From the NCBI RefSeq assembly GCF_018128245.1, contig NZ_CP072378.1, positions 558,001-622,000 on the forward strand: a DNA stretch of 64,000 nt, given 5' to 3'. The stretch is from Leptotrichia sp. oral taxon 221. GTDB lineage: Bacteria; Fusobacteriota; Fusobacteriia; Fusobacteriales; Leptotrichiaceae. Positions 1 to 8,909 of the stretch are shown in pieces; position 1 is the first letter of the stretch, and each line of letters starts with the position of its first letter. The notes under the pieces were generated by a model. The model searched no databases, had not been told where the DNA came from, and worked only from the letters and a program-made list of their open reading frames with translations. The translations under genes and the position numbers were made by a program.

Positions 1-91
1 TGAATTGTCACCAATTTATGACCATTCAGGACAATCAACAGCTTTGGCTTGTAAATTATTGAGAGAAATTTTGTTGTTTGTTTACAAATAA
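1..91 (+). CDS. speB: Agmatinase, C-terminal fragment (cut by window edge)
   Basis: Only the last 29 codons lie in the window, in the frame that ends at TAA 89-91. The residues ELSPIYDHSGQSTALA followed by KLLREILL resemble the conserved end of bacterial agmatinases (EVAPVYDHSEQTANTASK in Bacillus SpeB, from memory). Agmatinase hydrolyses agmatine to putrescine and urea. The next gene is a carboxynorspermidine synthase, so an agmatine to putrescine to spermidine route fits. The call rests on a short match plus this context; the rest of the gene lies outside the window. Confidence 0.6.
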   Translation, partial: ELSPIYDHSGQSTALACKLLREILLFVYK

Positions 92-213
92 GTAAAAAAG
101 TTTAAAATTCTGTAAATTATAAAGGAAAAAATGAAATTAAGCCAATTAGAATTTATTTTGAATTAGAAGAAATTGAATAAAAAAATTTTATAGAATAATT
201 TTGGAGGTAAAAA

Positions 214-1428
214 ATGGGAAAAAAAGCGTTGATAATTGGAGCAGGTGGAGTTTCAAATGTAGTTTGTCACAAATGTGCTCAAAATTCAGAAGTATTTAGC
301 TCAATAATGATAGCGAGTAGAACAAAATCGAAATGTGATGCAATTAAAGAAACAATTGAAAAAAGTAAATATGCAGGAAGAATAGAAATTCAAACAGCAA
401 AAGTGGATGCAGATAATGTACCAGAATTAGTAGCTTTAATTAACGAATACAAACCAGATATCGTAATAAATGTGGCGTTGCCTTATCAAGATTTGACAAT
501 AATGGATGCTTGTTTGGAAACTAAAACTGATTATTTAGATACAGCTAATTACGAGCCTTTAGATACAGCAAAATTTGAGTATAAATGGCAATGGGCTTAC
601 AAAGAAAAATTTGAGAAAGCAGGAATTACGGCTATTTTAGGATGTGGATTCGATCCAGGAGTAACAGGAGTATTCTCAGCTTATGCACAAAAACATTATT
701 TTGATGAAATAAACTATATTGATATTTTAGATGCAAACGCTGGAGATCATGGTTATCCATTTGCAACAAATTTCAATCCAGAAATTAATATTAGAGAAGT
801 GACTGCAAACGGAAGTTACTGGGAAAATGGAAAATGGGTAGAAACTGAACCAATGGAAATTAAAAGAGTATACAATTTTCCACAAATTGGTGAAAAAGAC
901 ATGTACTTGTTACACCACGAAGAATTGGAATCTTTAGCTTTGAATATTAAAGGAATTAAGAGAATTAGATTTTTCATGACATTTGGACAAAGTTATTTGA
1001 CGCACTTAAAAGTGTTGGAAAATGTAGGAATGACTTCGATTGAGCCAATTGAATTTGAAGGGCAACAAATTGTACCATTACAATTTTTAAAAGCAGTATT
1101 ACCAGATCCAGCTTCATTAGGGCCTAGAACAAAAGGATTGACAAATATTGGAAATATCTTTAGAGGTAAAAAAGACGGAAAAGATAGAACTTATTATGTT
1201 TACAATGTTTGTAACCATGAAGAATGTTATAAAGAAGTTAGCTCACAAGCAATTTCTTATACAACAGGAGTTCCAGCTATGATTGGTGCTGCGATGGTGT
1301 TGACTGGAGAATGGAAAAAACCAGGAGTGTACAATGTTGAAGAAATGGATCCAGATAAATTTATGGATGCGTTGAATAAATTTGGATTACCTTGGGTAGA
1401 AGATTTTAATCCAACATTAGTAGATTAA
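214..1428 (+). CDS. Carboxynorspermidine/carboxyspermidine synthase (saccharopine dehydrogenase family)
   Basis: A 404-residue protein of the saccharopine dehydrogenase-like family. The N-terminus KALIIGAGGVSNVVCHKCAQ is a Rossmann NAD(P)H-binding loop. The central LGCGFDPGVTGVFSAYAQ block and the length match carboxynorspermidine synthase rather than lysine-pathway saccharopine dehydrogenases. The enzyme condenses putrescine or diaminopropane with aspartate semialdehyde and reduces the product; a decarboxylase then yields (nor)spermidine. That decarboxylase is not in the window. A TTGGAGG ribosome site precedes ATG 214. The agmatinase tail upstream supports a polyamine cluster, and a terminator follows the gene. 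Confidence 0.85.
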   Translation: MGKKALIIGAGGVSNVVCHKCAQNSEVFSSIMIASRTKSKCDAIKETIEKSKYAGRIEIQTAKVDADNVPELVALINEYKPDIVINVALPYQDLTIMDACLETKTDYLDTANYEPLDTAKFEYKWQWAYKEKFEKAGITAILGCGFDPGVTGVFSAYAQKHYFDEINYIDILDANAGDHGYPFATNFNPEINIREVTANGSYWENGKWVETEPMEIKRVYNFPQIGEKDMYLLHHEELESLALNIKGIKRIRFFMTFGQSYLTHLKVLENVGMTSIEPIEFEGQQIVPLQFLKAVLPDPASLGPRTKGLTNIGNIFRGKKDGKDRTYYVYNVCNHEECYKEVSSQAISYTTGVPAMIGAAMVLTGEWKKPGVYNVEEMDPDKFMDALNKFGLPWVEDFNPTLVD

Positions 1429-1458
1429 TTTATAAAGAAATTGAAAAGATTTAAAATT

Positions 1459-1499
1459 GGGGCTTTCTGTAAGAAATTTTTTCTTACAAGTCCCTTTTT
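1459..1499 (+). terminator. Rho-independent terminator after the polyamine gene
   Basis: An imperfect stem pairs GGGGCT..TGTAAGAA with TTCTTACAAGTCCC and is followed by TTTTT. It separates the polyamine gene from the carbonic anhydrase-like gene. Confidence 0.75.
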
Positions 1500-1521
1500 G
1501 TGCTAGATTTAGGAGAAAAAT

Positions 1522-2046
1522 ATGATTTACAAATTAAAAGAAAGAAAACCAAAAATAAGTAATAGTGCTTTTATTGCGAAAAATGCAGATGTTATTGGCG
1601 ATGTTGAAATAGGAGAAAATGCGAGTATTTGGTTTGGAGCAGTTCTTCGTGGAGATATTGAAAAAATAGTTATTGGAAAAAATAGTAATGTCCAAGATAA
1701 TAGCACTTTACACACTAAACAGGGAACACCTTGTATAATAGGAGAAAATGTGTCTGTTGGGCATAATGTAATATTGCATAGCTGTAAAATTGGAGACAAT
1801 GTTATAGTTGGAATGGGAAGTACAATTATGGATGATGCAGAAATACTCGATAATTGCTTAGTTGGAGCAAATTCGCTTGTAACTTGTTCTACACCAAAAG
1901 AAGAAGGCGTTTTGATTTTAGGAAGTCCAGCTAAAATTGTTAGAAAATTAACGGATGAAGAAATTAAAGGATTAAAAGCAAATGCAGATCATTATGTTGA
2001 AAATGGAAAATTGTATCAAAATTATTTACAAGAAATAAGAAATTAA
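1522..2046 (+). CDS. Gamma-class carbonic anhydrase-like hexapeptide-repeat protein (YrdA/PaaY type)
   Basis: A 174-residue protein made of left-handed beta-helix hexapeptide repeats (AFIAKNADVIGDVEIGENAS, then SVGHNVILHSCKIGDNVIVG). Histidines in HTKQG, VGHNV and ILHSC sit where the trimeric gamma-carbonic anhydrase fold binds its metal. A short C-terminal helix (LTDEEIKGLKANADHYVENG) closes the protein as usual. It is cytosolic. Members hydrate CO2 or act as acyl/CoA-related enzymes, and the substrate here is not predictable. It lies 32 bases upstream of trpS, probably cotranscribed. RBS is AGGAGAAAAAT. Confidence 0.8.
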   Translation: MIYKLKERKPKISNSAFIAKNADVIGDVEIGENASIWFGAVLRGDIEKIVIGKNSNVQDNSTLHTKQGTPCIIGENVSVGHNVILHSCKIGDNVIVGMGSTIMDDAEILDNCLVGANSLVTCSTPKEEGVLILGSPAKIVRKLTDEEIKGLKANADHYVENGKLYQNYLQEIRN

Positions 2047-2078
2047 ATTAAGAAATAAAAAATGGAGGTTATTTTGAA

Positions 2079-3053
2079 ATGAAAAGAAGTTTATCAGGAA
2101 TACAGCCTAGCGGAGTTTTGCATATAGGAAATTACTTTGGGGCGATAAAACAGTTTGTAGAAATGCAAGATGATTATGAAGGACTTTATTTTTTAGCTAA
2201 TTATCATGCTTTGACATCAGCACCAAAAGGTGAAGATTTGAAAAAAAATACAATTGGTGTAATTTTAGATTATTTAGCATTAGGATTAGACCCTAAAAAA
2301 TCTACATTGTTTTTACAATCAGATGTACCAGAACATACTGAATTATCGTGGATTTTAGCGAATGTAACTCCGATGGGATTAATAGAGAGGGCACATTCTT
2401 ACAAAGACAAAGTTGCGAAAGGAATCAAGCCAAATATGGGACTTTTCACTTATCCAGTGTTAATGGCAGCAGATATTTTAATTTATGATGCTGATGTAGT
2501 TCCAGTTGGAAAAGATCAAAAACAACATTTAGAAATAACAAGAGATATTGCAACAAAATTTAATGAAACTTATGAAAAAGAAATCTTTAAATTACCTGAA
2601 CCAAAAATTGTTGAAAGTGTAGCAATTGTTCCAGGAACTAATGGAGATAAAATGAGTAAATCTTATGGAAATGTAATAAATATGTTCGCTTCAAAAAAAG
2701 AAGTTAAAAAACAAATTATGAGCGTTGTTACAGATTCAACACCTTTAGAAGAACCAAAAAATCCAGACAATAATGTAACTCAATTATATTCATTATTTGC
2801 AACTCCAGAAGAAGTAGAAGTTTTAAAAGAAAAATTTAGAGCTGGGAATTTCGGATATGGACATGCCAAAAATGAATTATTAGATAAATTTATGGATTAT
2901 TTTGCACCATATAGAGCTAAAAGGGAAGAATTAGTAAATAACATGGACTATGTTTATGATATTTTAAAAGAAGGTGCTGAAAAAGCTCGTAAAATCGCAG
3001 GAGCTAAATTAGAAATAGTTAGAGATACTGTAGGATTATTGAAAAGAAGTTAG
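2079..3053 (+). CDS. trpS: Tryptophanyl-tRNA synthetase
   Basis: A 324-residue class I synthetase that charges tRNA-Trp. The HIGH motif appears as HIGN in SGIQPSGVLHIGNYFGA near residue 17, and the KMSKS loop is present in NGDKMSKSYGN near residue 193. The segment TYPVLMAADILIYDADVVPVG and the following KDQKQHLE match bacterial TrpRS. Length is typical. GGAGG lies about 10 bases before ATG 2079. No T-box or trp leader is seen upstream; the gene follows the carbonic anhydrase-like gene closely. Confidence 0.97.
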   Translation: MKRSLSGIQPSGVLHIGNYFGAIKQFVEMQDDYEGLYFLANYHALTSAPKGEDLKKNTIGVILDYLALGLDPKKSTLFLQSDVPEHTELSWILANVTPMGLIERAHSYKDKVAKGIKPNMGLFTYPVLMAADILIYDADVVPVGKDQKQHLEITRDIATKFNETYEKEIFKLPEPKIVESVAIVPGTNGDKMSKSYGNVINMFASKKEVKKQIMSVVTDSTPLEEPKNPDNNVTQLYSLFATPEEVEVLKEKFRAGNFGYGHAKNELLDKFMDYFAPYRAKREELVNNMDYVYDILKEGAEKARKIAGAKLEIVRDTVGLLKRS

Positions 3054-3139
3054 GTTTAAAATTTTGAAATAAAAAGCTGAGTTTGAGGGTGGTGATTGAA
3101 TTCTCAAGAAAATTAATTAAAATAATTCTTAAAATATGT

Positions 3140-3145
3140 TATAAT
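3140..3145 (+). promoter_or_regulatory. Predicted -10 box for the CorC-like gene
   Basis: TATAAT lies 35 bases before the CorC-like start, after an AT-rich spacer with only a weak -35 (TTAATTAAA around 3112-3122). Confidence 0.45.
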
Positions 3146-3179
3146 AAAGTAAATTTAAGAATTTAGGAGGAATAAAAAA

Positions 3180-4529
3180 ATGTCGGAAGGCAGTTTGTTA
3201 TTACAATTCATTGTAATAATAGTTTTAACTGGAATTAATGCATTTTTCTCAGGAGCAGAAATGTCGATAGTTTCAGTAAATAAAAATAAGATAAAAGTGA
3301 TGGTTGAGGAGGGAGATAAAAAGGCAATTTTATTAGATAATTTATTAAAAGAGCCAAGTAAGTTTTTATCAACTATTCAAGTTGGAATAACACTTGCAAG
3401 TTTCTTTGCATCAGCATCAGCAGCAACAGGACTTTCACAATTTTTATCAGTATTTTTAAATAAAATGAAGGTGCCATATAGTGCTCAGTTATCAATGATT
3501 ATAGTAACTTTCTTGTTATCATATGTAACTTTGGTTTTTGGAGAACTTATTCCAAAAAGAGTAGCGTTAAGATCTTCTGAAAAAATGGCTTTATCTTCAA
3601 TTGGTGTAATTGTATTTATTTCAAAAATATTTTCGCCATTTGTAAAGTTTCTTACATTTTCAACGAATGTCGTGTTGACGCTTTTGAAATTGAAGGAAGA
3701 TAATATTGAAGAAAAGGTTTCTAAAGAGGAGTTACGTTCACTTGTAGAAGTTGGAAGAGAGCATGGAATTATTAATGAAGTCGAAAAGGAAATGATTGAA
3801 AATATAATAGTTTTCGATGAAAAAATTGCTAGAGAAATAATGATTCCAAGAACGAAAGTTTTTTTAATTGATAGAAATACGACGATTGAAGAATTATTTG
3901 AAACAAAAGAAGTTGGGAAATATTCAAGAATACCTGTTTATGAAGAGGAAGCAGATAATATTGTAGGAATCTTGTTGACAAAAGATTTAATGATGGAGGC
4001 GTACAAAAAAGGATTTGAAAATATCAATATTTCTGAAATGGTTCAGGAAGCATATTTTGTTCCAGAAACTAAAAATGTAAATGAGTTATTTAATGAAATG
4101 CAGTTAGAGAAAAAACATATTGCAATTTTAATTGATGAATATGGAGGATTTTCTGGAATTGTGACATTGGAAGACTTGATTGAAGAAGTGATGGGGAATA
4201 TTGCAGATGAATATGATGATGAAGATTTATCAATCAGACAATTATCGCCGAATAAATATTTGATTAGTGGAGATGTTTCGTTGAATGACTTAAATGATGC
4301 GTTTCATATAGAGCTAGAATCTAAATATTATGATACTTTGAGTGGTCTTTTGATTGAAAAATTAGGATATATTCCTGAAGATGATGAAAAAATATCGCCG
4401 ATAACTATTGATGGAATTGAATTTAAACCGCAAAGAGTTAGAGATAAAAAAATTGAGAAAATAATAGTGATATTTTTGAAGAAAATTGAGATGCAAGAAA
4501 AAGTAGAAAAAGAAAAAAATACACAATAA
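3180..4529 (+). CDS. CorC/HlyC-family membrane protein (DUF21, tandem CBS, transporter-associated domain)
   Basis: A 449-residue protein with a four-helix DUF21 membrane domain (residues 1-190), a CBS pair (about 215-335, REIMIPRTKVFLID and GIVTLEDLIEEVMGNIADE) and a C-terminal CorC_HlyC domain. FFSGAEMSIVSVNKNK and FGELIPKRVALRSSE are family hallmarks. Relatives take part in Mg2+ or Co2+ export and resistance (CNNM/CorC, MpfA); older annotations call them hemolysins. A magnesium role here is inferred from family. It sits 24 bases upstream of a purine permease; AGGAGGAATAAAAAA is its ribosome site. Confidence 0.88.
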   Translation: MSEGSLLLQFIVIIVLTGINAFFSGAEMSIVSVNKNKIKVMVEEGDKKAILLDNLLKEPSKFLSTIQVGITLASFFASASAATGLSQFLSVFLNKMKVPYSAQLSMIIVTFLLSYVTLVFGELIPKRVALRSSEKMALSSIGVIVFISKIFSPFVKFLTFSTNVVLTLLKLKEDNIEEKVSKEELRSLVEVGREHGIINEVEKEMIENIIVFDEKIAREIMIPRTKVFLIDRNTTIEELFETKEVGKYSRIPVYEEEADNIVGILLTKDLMMEAYKKGFENINISEMVQEAYFVPETKNVNELFNEMQLEKKHIAILIDEYGGFSGIVTLEDLIEEVMGNIADEYDDEDLSIRQLSPNKYLISGDVSLNDLNDAFHIELESKYYDTLSGLLIEKLGYIPEDDEKISPITIDGIEFKPQRVRDKKIEKIIVIFLKKIEMQEKVEKEKNTQ

Positions 4530-4553
4530 AATTTTAAGGAGGAATAAAATAAT

Positions 4554-5930
4554 ATGGCGTCTAAGACATCAGAATTAAAAGGGATTCAGTGGTTGTTTCC
4601 GTTATTAGCAGAAAAAAATGTAAATTACAAAAAGGAATTTTTAGCAGGATTGGTTACATTCTTGACAATGGCTTATATCATTGTTGTAAATCCAAATATA
4701 CTTTCTAAAACAGGTATGGATGCAGGTGCGTTAGTAACAGCAACTTGTTTAGGAGCAGCAGTAGGATGTTTTTTAATGGGATTTATTGCAAACTTGCCAT
4801 TTGCTTTGGCTTCAGGTATGGGATTGAACGCGTTTTTTGCATTTACAGTCGTTTTAAAAGGTGGAGTTAGCTGGGAAGTAGCATTAACAGCTGTATTCGT
4901 AGAAGGAATAATATTTATTTTATTAACAATGTTTAAAGTTCGTGAAATAGTAGTAAATTCGATACCAACAAGCATGAAACACGCAGTAACAGCTGGAATA
5001 GGTATATTTATTGCGTTTGTAGGATTTTCAGGAGCAGGACTTGTAGTAGCAAATGAATCAACAAAAGTAAGTATGGGTCATTTTACACCAACAGTCGTAA
5101 TAGCAGCAATTGGTTTATTTATAATTGGAGTTTTAGATAAAAAAGGTGTAAAAGGTTCAATTCTTTATGGAATTGTTGTAAGTTCAATTTTAGCTTGGAT
5201 TTTTTCTATAATTGATCCAGAAGCAGCAGCTAAATTGGGAATTTCTTTACCAAAAGGAATTTTTAAATATGAATCAATTGCACCAATTGCAGGGAAATTA
5301 GATTTTTCAGTATTTGCAGATGTAAAAGGTTTAAGTAGCTTTTTCGTAGTAGTTTGTACTTTCTTGTTTGTAGATTTCTTTGATACAGTAGGAACTTTGA
5401 TTGGTGTTTGTTCAAAAGCGAATATGTTAGATGAAGAAGGAAATGTACCAAATGTAGGAAGAGCGTTACTTGCAGATGCGATTGGAACGACAGCAGGAGC
5501 AGCTTTAGGAGTGTCAACAGTTACAACTTATGTAGAAAGCTCAACAGGAGTTTTAGCTGGAGGAAGAACAGGTTGGACAGCAATCACAACAGGAGTTTTA
5601 TTCTTGTTATCAATGTTTTTCTCACCAATATTTATAGCAATTCCAGCATGTGCAACAGCACCAGCATTGATTTATGTAGGATACTTAATGTTAAGTTCAT
5701 TAAAAGAAATTGACTTACACGATGTAACAGATGGAATTCCAGCATTTATTACAGCCACAACAATGGCATTAACATATAGTATTGGAGATGGATTAACACT
5801 AGGAATTTTATCATATGTAATAATCAATCTTATCTACAATGCAGTTGCACCAAAAGAAGATAGAAAACCAGTATCTTGGGTAATGATAGCACTTGCAATA
5901 TTATTTATAATAAAATTAGTTTTGATGTAG
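4554..5930 (+). CDS. NCS2-family guanine/hypoxanthine/adenine permease (PbuG/AzgA type)
   Basis: A 458-residue polytopic membrane protein of the AzgA-like branch of NCS2 purine-proton symporters. Family signatures are LVTFLTMAYIIVVNPNIL, ANLPFALASGMGLNAFFAFT, FDTVGTLIGV and STVTTYVESSTGVLAGGRTG. About 12-14 hydrophobic helices are visible. It imports free purine bases for salvage. No purine riboswitch is seen, and the gap to the upstream CorC-like gene is only 24 bases, so they probably share a transcript. A terminator follows. Confidence 0.92.
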   Translation: MASKTSELKGIQWLFPLLAEKNVNYKKEFLAGLVTFLTMAYIIVVNPNILSKTGMDAGALVTATCLGAAVGCFLMGFIANLPFALASGMGLNAFFAFTVVLKGGVSWEVALTAVFVEGIIFILLTMFKVREIVVNSIPTSMKHAVTAGIGIFIAFVGFSGAGLVVANESTKVSMGHFTPTVVIAAIGLFIIGVLDKKGVKGSILYGIVVSSILAWIFSIIDPEAAAKLGISLPKGIFKYESIAPIAGKLDFSVFADVKGLSSFFVVVCTFLFVDFFDTVGTLIGVCSKANMLDEEGNVPNVGRALLADAIGTTAGAALGVSTVTTYVESSTGVLAGGRTGWTAITTGVLFLLSMFFSPIFIAIPACATAPALIYVGYLMLSSLKEIDLHDVTDGIPAFITATTMALTYSIGDGLTLGILSYVIINLIYNAVAPKEDRKPVSWVMIALAILFIIKLVLM

Positions 5931-5944
5931 TATTGATTAAAAGT

Positions 5945-5984
5945 AAAAAAGGATCATTTTGTGAATGCGAAATGGTCTTTTTTG
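5945..5984 (+). terminator. Terminator after the purine permease
   Basis: Stem AAAAAG-GATCATTT pairs with AAATGGTCTTTTTT around a 10-base loop and ends in a T-run. It terminates the CorC-permease transcript before the convergent malQ. Confidence 0.8.
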
Positions 5985-6030
5985 TTTAGAAAAGAATTAA
6001 ATTTGTACTTAATAAAATCTAAAATTTAAT

Positions 6031-6069
6031 AATAAAAAAGGAATTACCTCACATTAGCAAGGTAATTCC
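6031..6069 (-). terminator. Terminator of malQ (minus strand)
   Basis: A perfect 10-bp stem, GGAATTACCT with AGGTAATTCC, is followed on the minus strand by TTTTTTATT. It lies just downstream of malQ. Confidence 0.85.
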
Positions 6070-6107
6070 AAACATCTTCGGTATTTTATTAAAATTTTAT
6101 AATTAAA

Positions 6108-7607
6108 TTATCTAGAATAAAGTTTTGTAAAATGAGCAATTTTTTCAGCTAAATCATCTGATAAACGATCTTTTAATCTCCATTGCCAGTTTCCAGCGGC
6201 GATACCAGGAGTATTAATTCTAGCTTCACTTCCCAATCCTAAGAAATCTTGAACAGGTGCAAGTGCAATAGAAGCCACAGAACTCCAAGCTCCTCTAATT
6301 GCATCCCAGTGAATATTATTTTCATCTCTTGAATTTAAGTATTCAAGTGCGAATTTTCTATCTTCAGGTTTAGCTTTTTCAAACCAACCAACGATTGTAT
6401 CGTTATCATGAGTACCAGTATAAACAACACAGTTTTTGTCGTAAGTATGTGGTAAATATTCATTTTCTTCACTAGAATCAAATGCAAATCCTAAAATTTT
6501 CATTCCAGGGAATCCAGTTGCATCTCTTAAATCAATAACACCTTGTGTCATTGTTCCTAAATCTTCAGCAATTATAGGTAATTCTCCAAGTTCATTTTTA
6601 ATGGCATTAAATAAGTCCATTCTAGGTCCTGGACACCAAGTACCATTTTCAGCTGTTTTATCTCCATAAGGAACAGCCCAATATTCATCAAATCCTCTGA
6701 AGTGATCGATTCTTATGATATCGCAAGTAGAAAGATTAGCTTTAACTCTATCAATCCACCATCTATATCCAGTTTCTTTTAATTTGTCCCAATTGTATAA
6801 TGGATTTCCCCAAAGTTGTCCAGTAGCACTGAAATAATCAGGCGGAACTCCTGCAACTTTAACTGGTTTTCTTTCTTCATCAAATAAGAAAATTTCTGGG
6901 TTTGCCCATGCATCAGAGCTATCAGCAGCAACGAAAATAGGGATATCTCCAATTATTTTTATACCATTTTCATTAGCATATTTTTTTACAGCATTCCATT
7001 GTTTGAAGAATAAAAATTGAGTGAATTTTTGATATTCGATTTCTTCTTTAACAATTTCATAATATTTACCCATTGCGTCATGTTGTCTAGATTTAATATC
7101 TTCTGGCCACTCATTCCAAGGCAATCCATTAAAATGATTTTTTAAAGAAATATACATTGTAAAGTCGTTTAACCAACTTTGATTATGATCTTTAAATTCT
7201 TCAAATAAATATTTTAATTCTTCTCTTTCTTTGTTTTCTTTAGTGTTTTTATAATTTTCATATGCCTTTCTTAACAAAGGATATTTTTGATTATAAATAG
7301 CTCCATAATCAACGCTTTCAGGATTTTCTCCAAATGAAATCCCTTCTAAATCTGATTGTGATAATAAATTTTCTTCAATTAATAAATCAAAATCAATAAG
7401 ATATGGATTTCCGGCAAAAGTAGAGAATGATTGGTATGGAGAATCACCATATCCTGTTGGCCCTAATGGGAATATTTGCCATAATTTTTGATTAGATTTT
7501 TTCAAAAAATCTACGAATGCAAAAGCTTCTTTTCCTAAAGTTCCAATTCCATATTTCCCTGGAAGTGAAGTAGGATGTAATAAAATACCTGAACTTCTTT
7601 CGAACAT
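6108..7607 (-). CDS. malQ: 4-alpha-glucanotransferase (amylomaltase)
   Basis: A 499-residue GH77 enzyme, the usual short bacterial length. It transfers alpha-1,4-glucan chains and disproportionates maltodextrins in the cytosol. Start RSSGILLHPTSLPGKYGIGTLG and LWQIFPLGPTGYGDSPYQ are conserved, as are the catalytic nucleophile in DIIRIDHFRGF, the acid/base in PIIAEDLG and the third carboxylate in YTGTHDNDT. AAGGAGGAAC precedes the ATG. Its promoter (7648-7676) is divergent from that of the EEP hydrolase. The nearby alpha-glucoside PTS suggests a shared theme of alpha-glucan or maltose use. Confidence 0.96.
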   Translation of the reverse strand: MFERSSGILLHPTSLPGKYGIGTLGKEAFAFVDFLKKSNQKLWQIFPLGPTGYGDSPYQSFSTFAGNPYLIDFDLLIEENLLSQSDLEGISFGENPESVDYGAIYNQKYPLLRKAYENYKNTKENKEREELKYLFEEFKDHNQSWLNDFTMYISLKNHFNGLPWNEWPEDIKSRQHDAMGKYYEIVKEEIEYQKFTQFLFFKQWNAVKKYANENGIKIIGDIPIFVAADSSDAWANPEIFLFDEERKPVKVAGVPPDYFSATGQLWGNPLYNWDKLKETGYRWWIDRVKANLSTCDIIRIDHFRGFDEYWAVPYGDKTAENGTWCPGPRMDLFNAIKNELGELPIIAEDLGTMTQGVIDLRDATGFPGMKILGFAFDSSEENEYLPHTYDKNCVVYTGTHDNDTIVGWFEKAKPEDRKFALEYLNSRDENNIHWDAIRGAWSSVASIALAPVQDFLGLGSEARINTPGIAAGNWQWRLKDRLSDDLAEKIAHFTKLYSR

Positions 7608-7647
7608 TGTTCCTCCTTAAATATATTTAATAATCTTTTTCACTTTA

Positions 7648-7676
7648 AATATACTTTATTTTTTTATAAATGTCAA
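7648..7676 (-). promoter_or_regulatory. malQ promoter
   Basis: On the minus strand TTGACA (7676-7671) and TATATT (7653-7648) are separated by exactly 17 bases, about 40 bases before the malQ start. Confidence 0.75.
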
Positions 7677-7713
7677 CATTAAAAAAATAATATTTTTATT
7701 ATTAGAATTATGA

Positions 7714-7742
7714 TTGACAAAATAGAAATAGTGAGATATACT
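7714..7742 (+). promoter_or_regulatory. Promoter of the EEP-family hydrolase
   Basis: TTGACA 7714-7719 and TATACT 7737-7742 have a 17-base spacer. The promoter lies back to back with that of malQ, with about 40 bases between their -35 boxes, so one regulator could act on both. Confidence 0.8.
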
Positions 7743-7846
7743 TTTTAGAGTATATAAAATTCCCAAATCTAAAAAATATTAACAAGTAAAAAATAATATT
7801 AAAAAATCTCAAAAAAAATAAATATTTAGAAAGGTTGGAGAGGAAA

Positions 7847-8641
7847 ATGAAATTATTGACAATTAATGTCCATGCTTGGATTGAAAAAAACCAAATGGAA
7901 AAAATTGACATTTTAGCAAAAACAATTGCTGAAAAAGATTATGATGTTATTGCTATGCAAGAAGTGAATCAGTTGATGACACAGCCTGTAGTTTATGCAG
8001 ATGTGAGGGAAGACAACTACGGTTGGGTTTTGCTTAATAAAATAGCAGAATATACAGACACAACTTATTATTACCATTGGAGTAATTCGCATATCGGTTA
8101 TGGAAAATATGAGGAAGGTATTGGAATCTTAACAAAACATGTATTAAAAGGTACAGATGATTTTTATTGTACTAGATCACAAACTGTAAATTCAATTTCT
8201 TCAAGAAAAGTTATAAGTGCTGAAATTGAATACAATGGAAAAGTAATGGAATTTTATAGCTGCCATATGAATTTACCAACTTGTGAAACAGAAAAAATGG
8301 ATAAAAGTATTCAAATAATTTTGAATAGAAATGAAGATGATATTATAAAAGTATTAATGGGAGATTTTAATACAAATATGTTAAAAGATAAAGAAGATTA
8401 TGAAAATATCTTAAATCAAGGGCTATTAGATACATATCAATTAGCAGAGAAAAAGGATGATGGTATCACAGTAGGTGGTGATATCGATGGTTGGCAAGGT
8501 CAAAAAGAAAAGAAAAAACTAGATTACATTTTCTTGACAAAAGAATTAAAAGTTAAAGAAAGTAAAGTAATCTTTAATGGAAAAAATTATCCTGTAATTT
8601 CAGATCATTATGGAATAGAAGTAATTTTAGATGTAGAATAA
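7847..8641 (+). CDS. Endonuclease/exonuclease/phosphatase (EEP) superfamily hydrolase
   Basis: A 264-residue EEP-fold metal hydrolase. Metal and catalytic motifs are seen in order: LLTINVHAW at the N-terminus, AMQEVNQ, a central HMN, MGDFNTNM and the C-terminal ISDHYGIEV. Members cleave phosphodiesters or phosphomonoesters in nucleic acids, sphingomyelin or inositol lipids; the substrate here cannot be told. No signal peptide is seen, so it is probably cytosolic. I chose ATG 7847 because GGAGAGG (7837-7843) lies just before it; the in-frame TTG 7835 overlaps that site. It is divergent from malQ. Confidence 0.85.
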   Translation: MKLLTINVHAWIEKNQMEKIDILAKTIAEKDYDVIAMQEVNQLMTQPVVYADVREDNYGWVLLNKIAEYTDTTYYYHWSNSHIGYGKYEEGIGILTKHVLKGTDDFYCTRSQTVNSISSRKVISAEIEYNGKVMEFYSCHMNLPTCETEKMDKSIQIILNRNEDDIIKVLMGDFNTNMLKDKEDYENILNQGLLDTYQLAEKKDDGITVGGDIDGWQGQKEKKKLDYIFLTKELKVKESKVIFNGKNYPVISDHYGIEVILDVE

Positions 8642-8832
8642 TTAAAAATATAAAAAAGAAATAATAAAAAAATTAATTTATAATCTAAACATCTATTAAG
8701 TAATTTGTAAAATTATAATTATAATAAAAAAAGTTAAAAATTTTTCTACAAAGAAAAGTATGATTTTTACTAGCTTAGAAGGATTTATAATTATAAAATT
8801 TTAAAAAAAATAAAAAATTTATAAAAAAAATA

Positions 8833-8860
8833 TTGACATTAGAAAAAAATAGGGTATAAC
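8833..8860 (+). promoter_or_regulatory. Promoter of the alpha-glucoside PTS gene
   Basis: TTGACA 8833-8838 and TATAAC 8855-8860 have a 16-base spacer, about 50 bases before the PTS start. No cre-like operator or antiterminator hairpin was recognised in the 268-base gap upstream. Confidence 0.7.
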
Positions 8861-8909
8861 TTATTGTAAAAAAGAAAAAACTAATATAATTTTTTGGAGG
8901 TATTTAATC

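Noticed and set aside
131-166. Eleven-codon ORF before the carboxynorspermidine synthase gene
   Set aside because: AAAGGAAAAA precedes it, but it is very short, has no structure around it and no link to the gene downstream.
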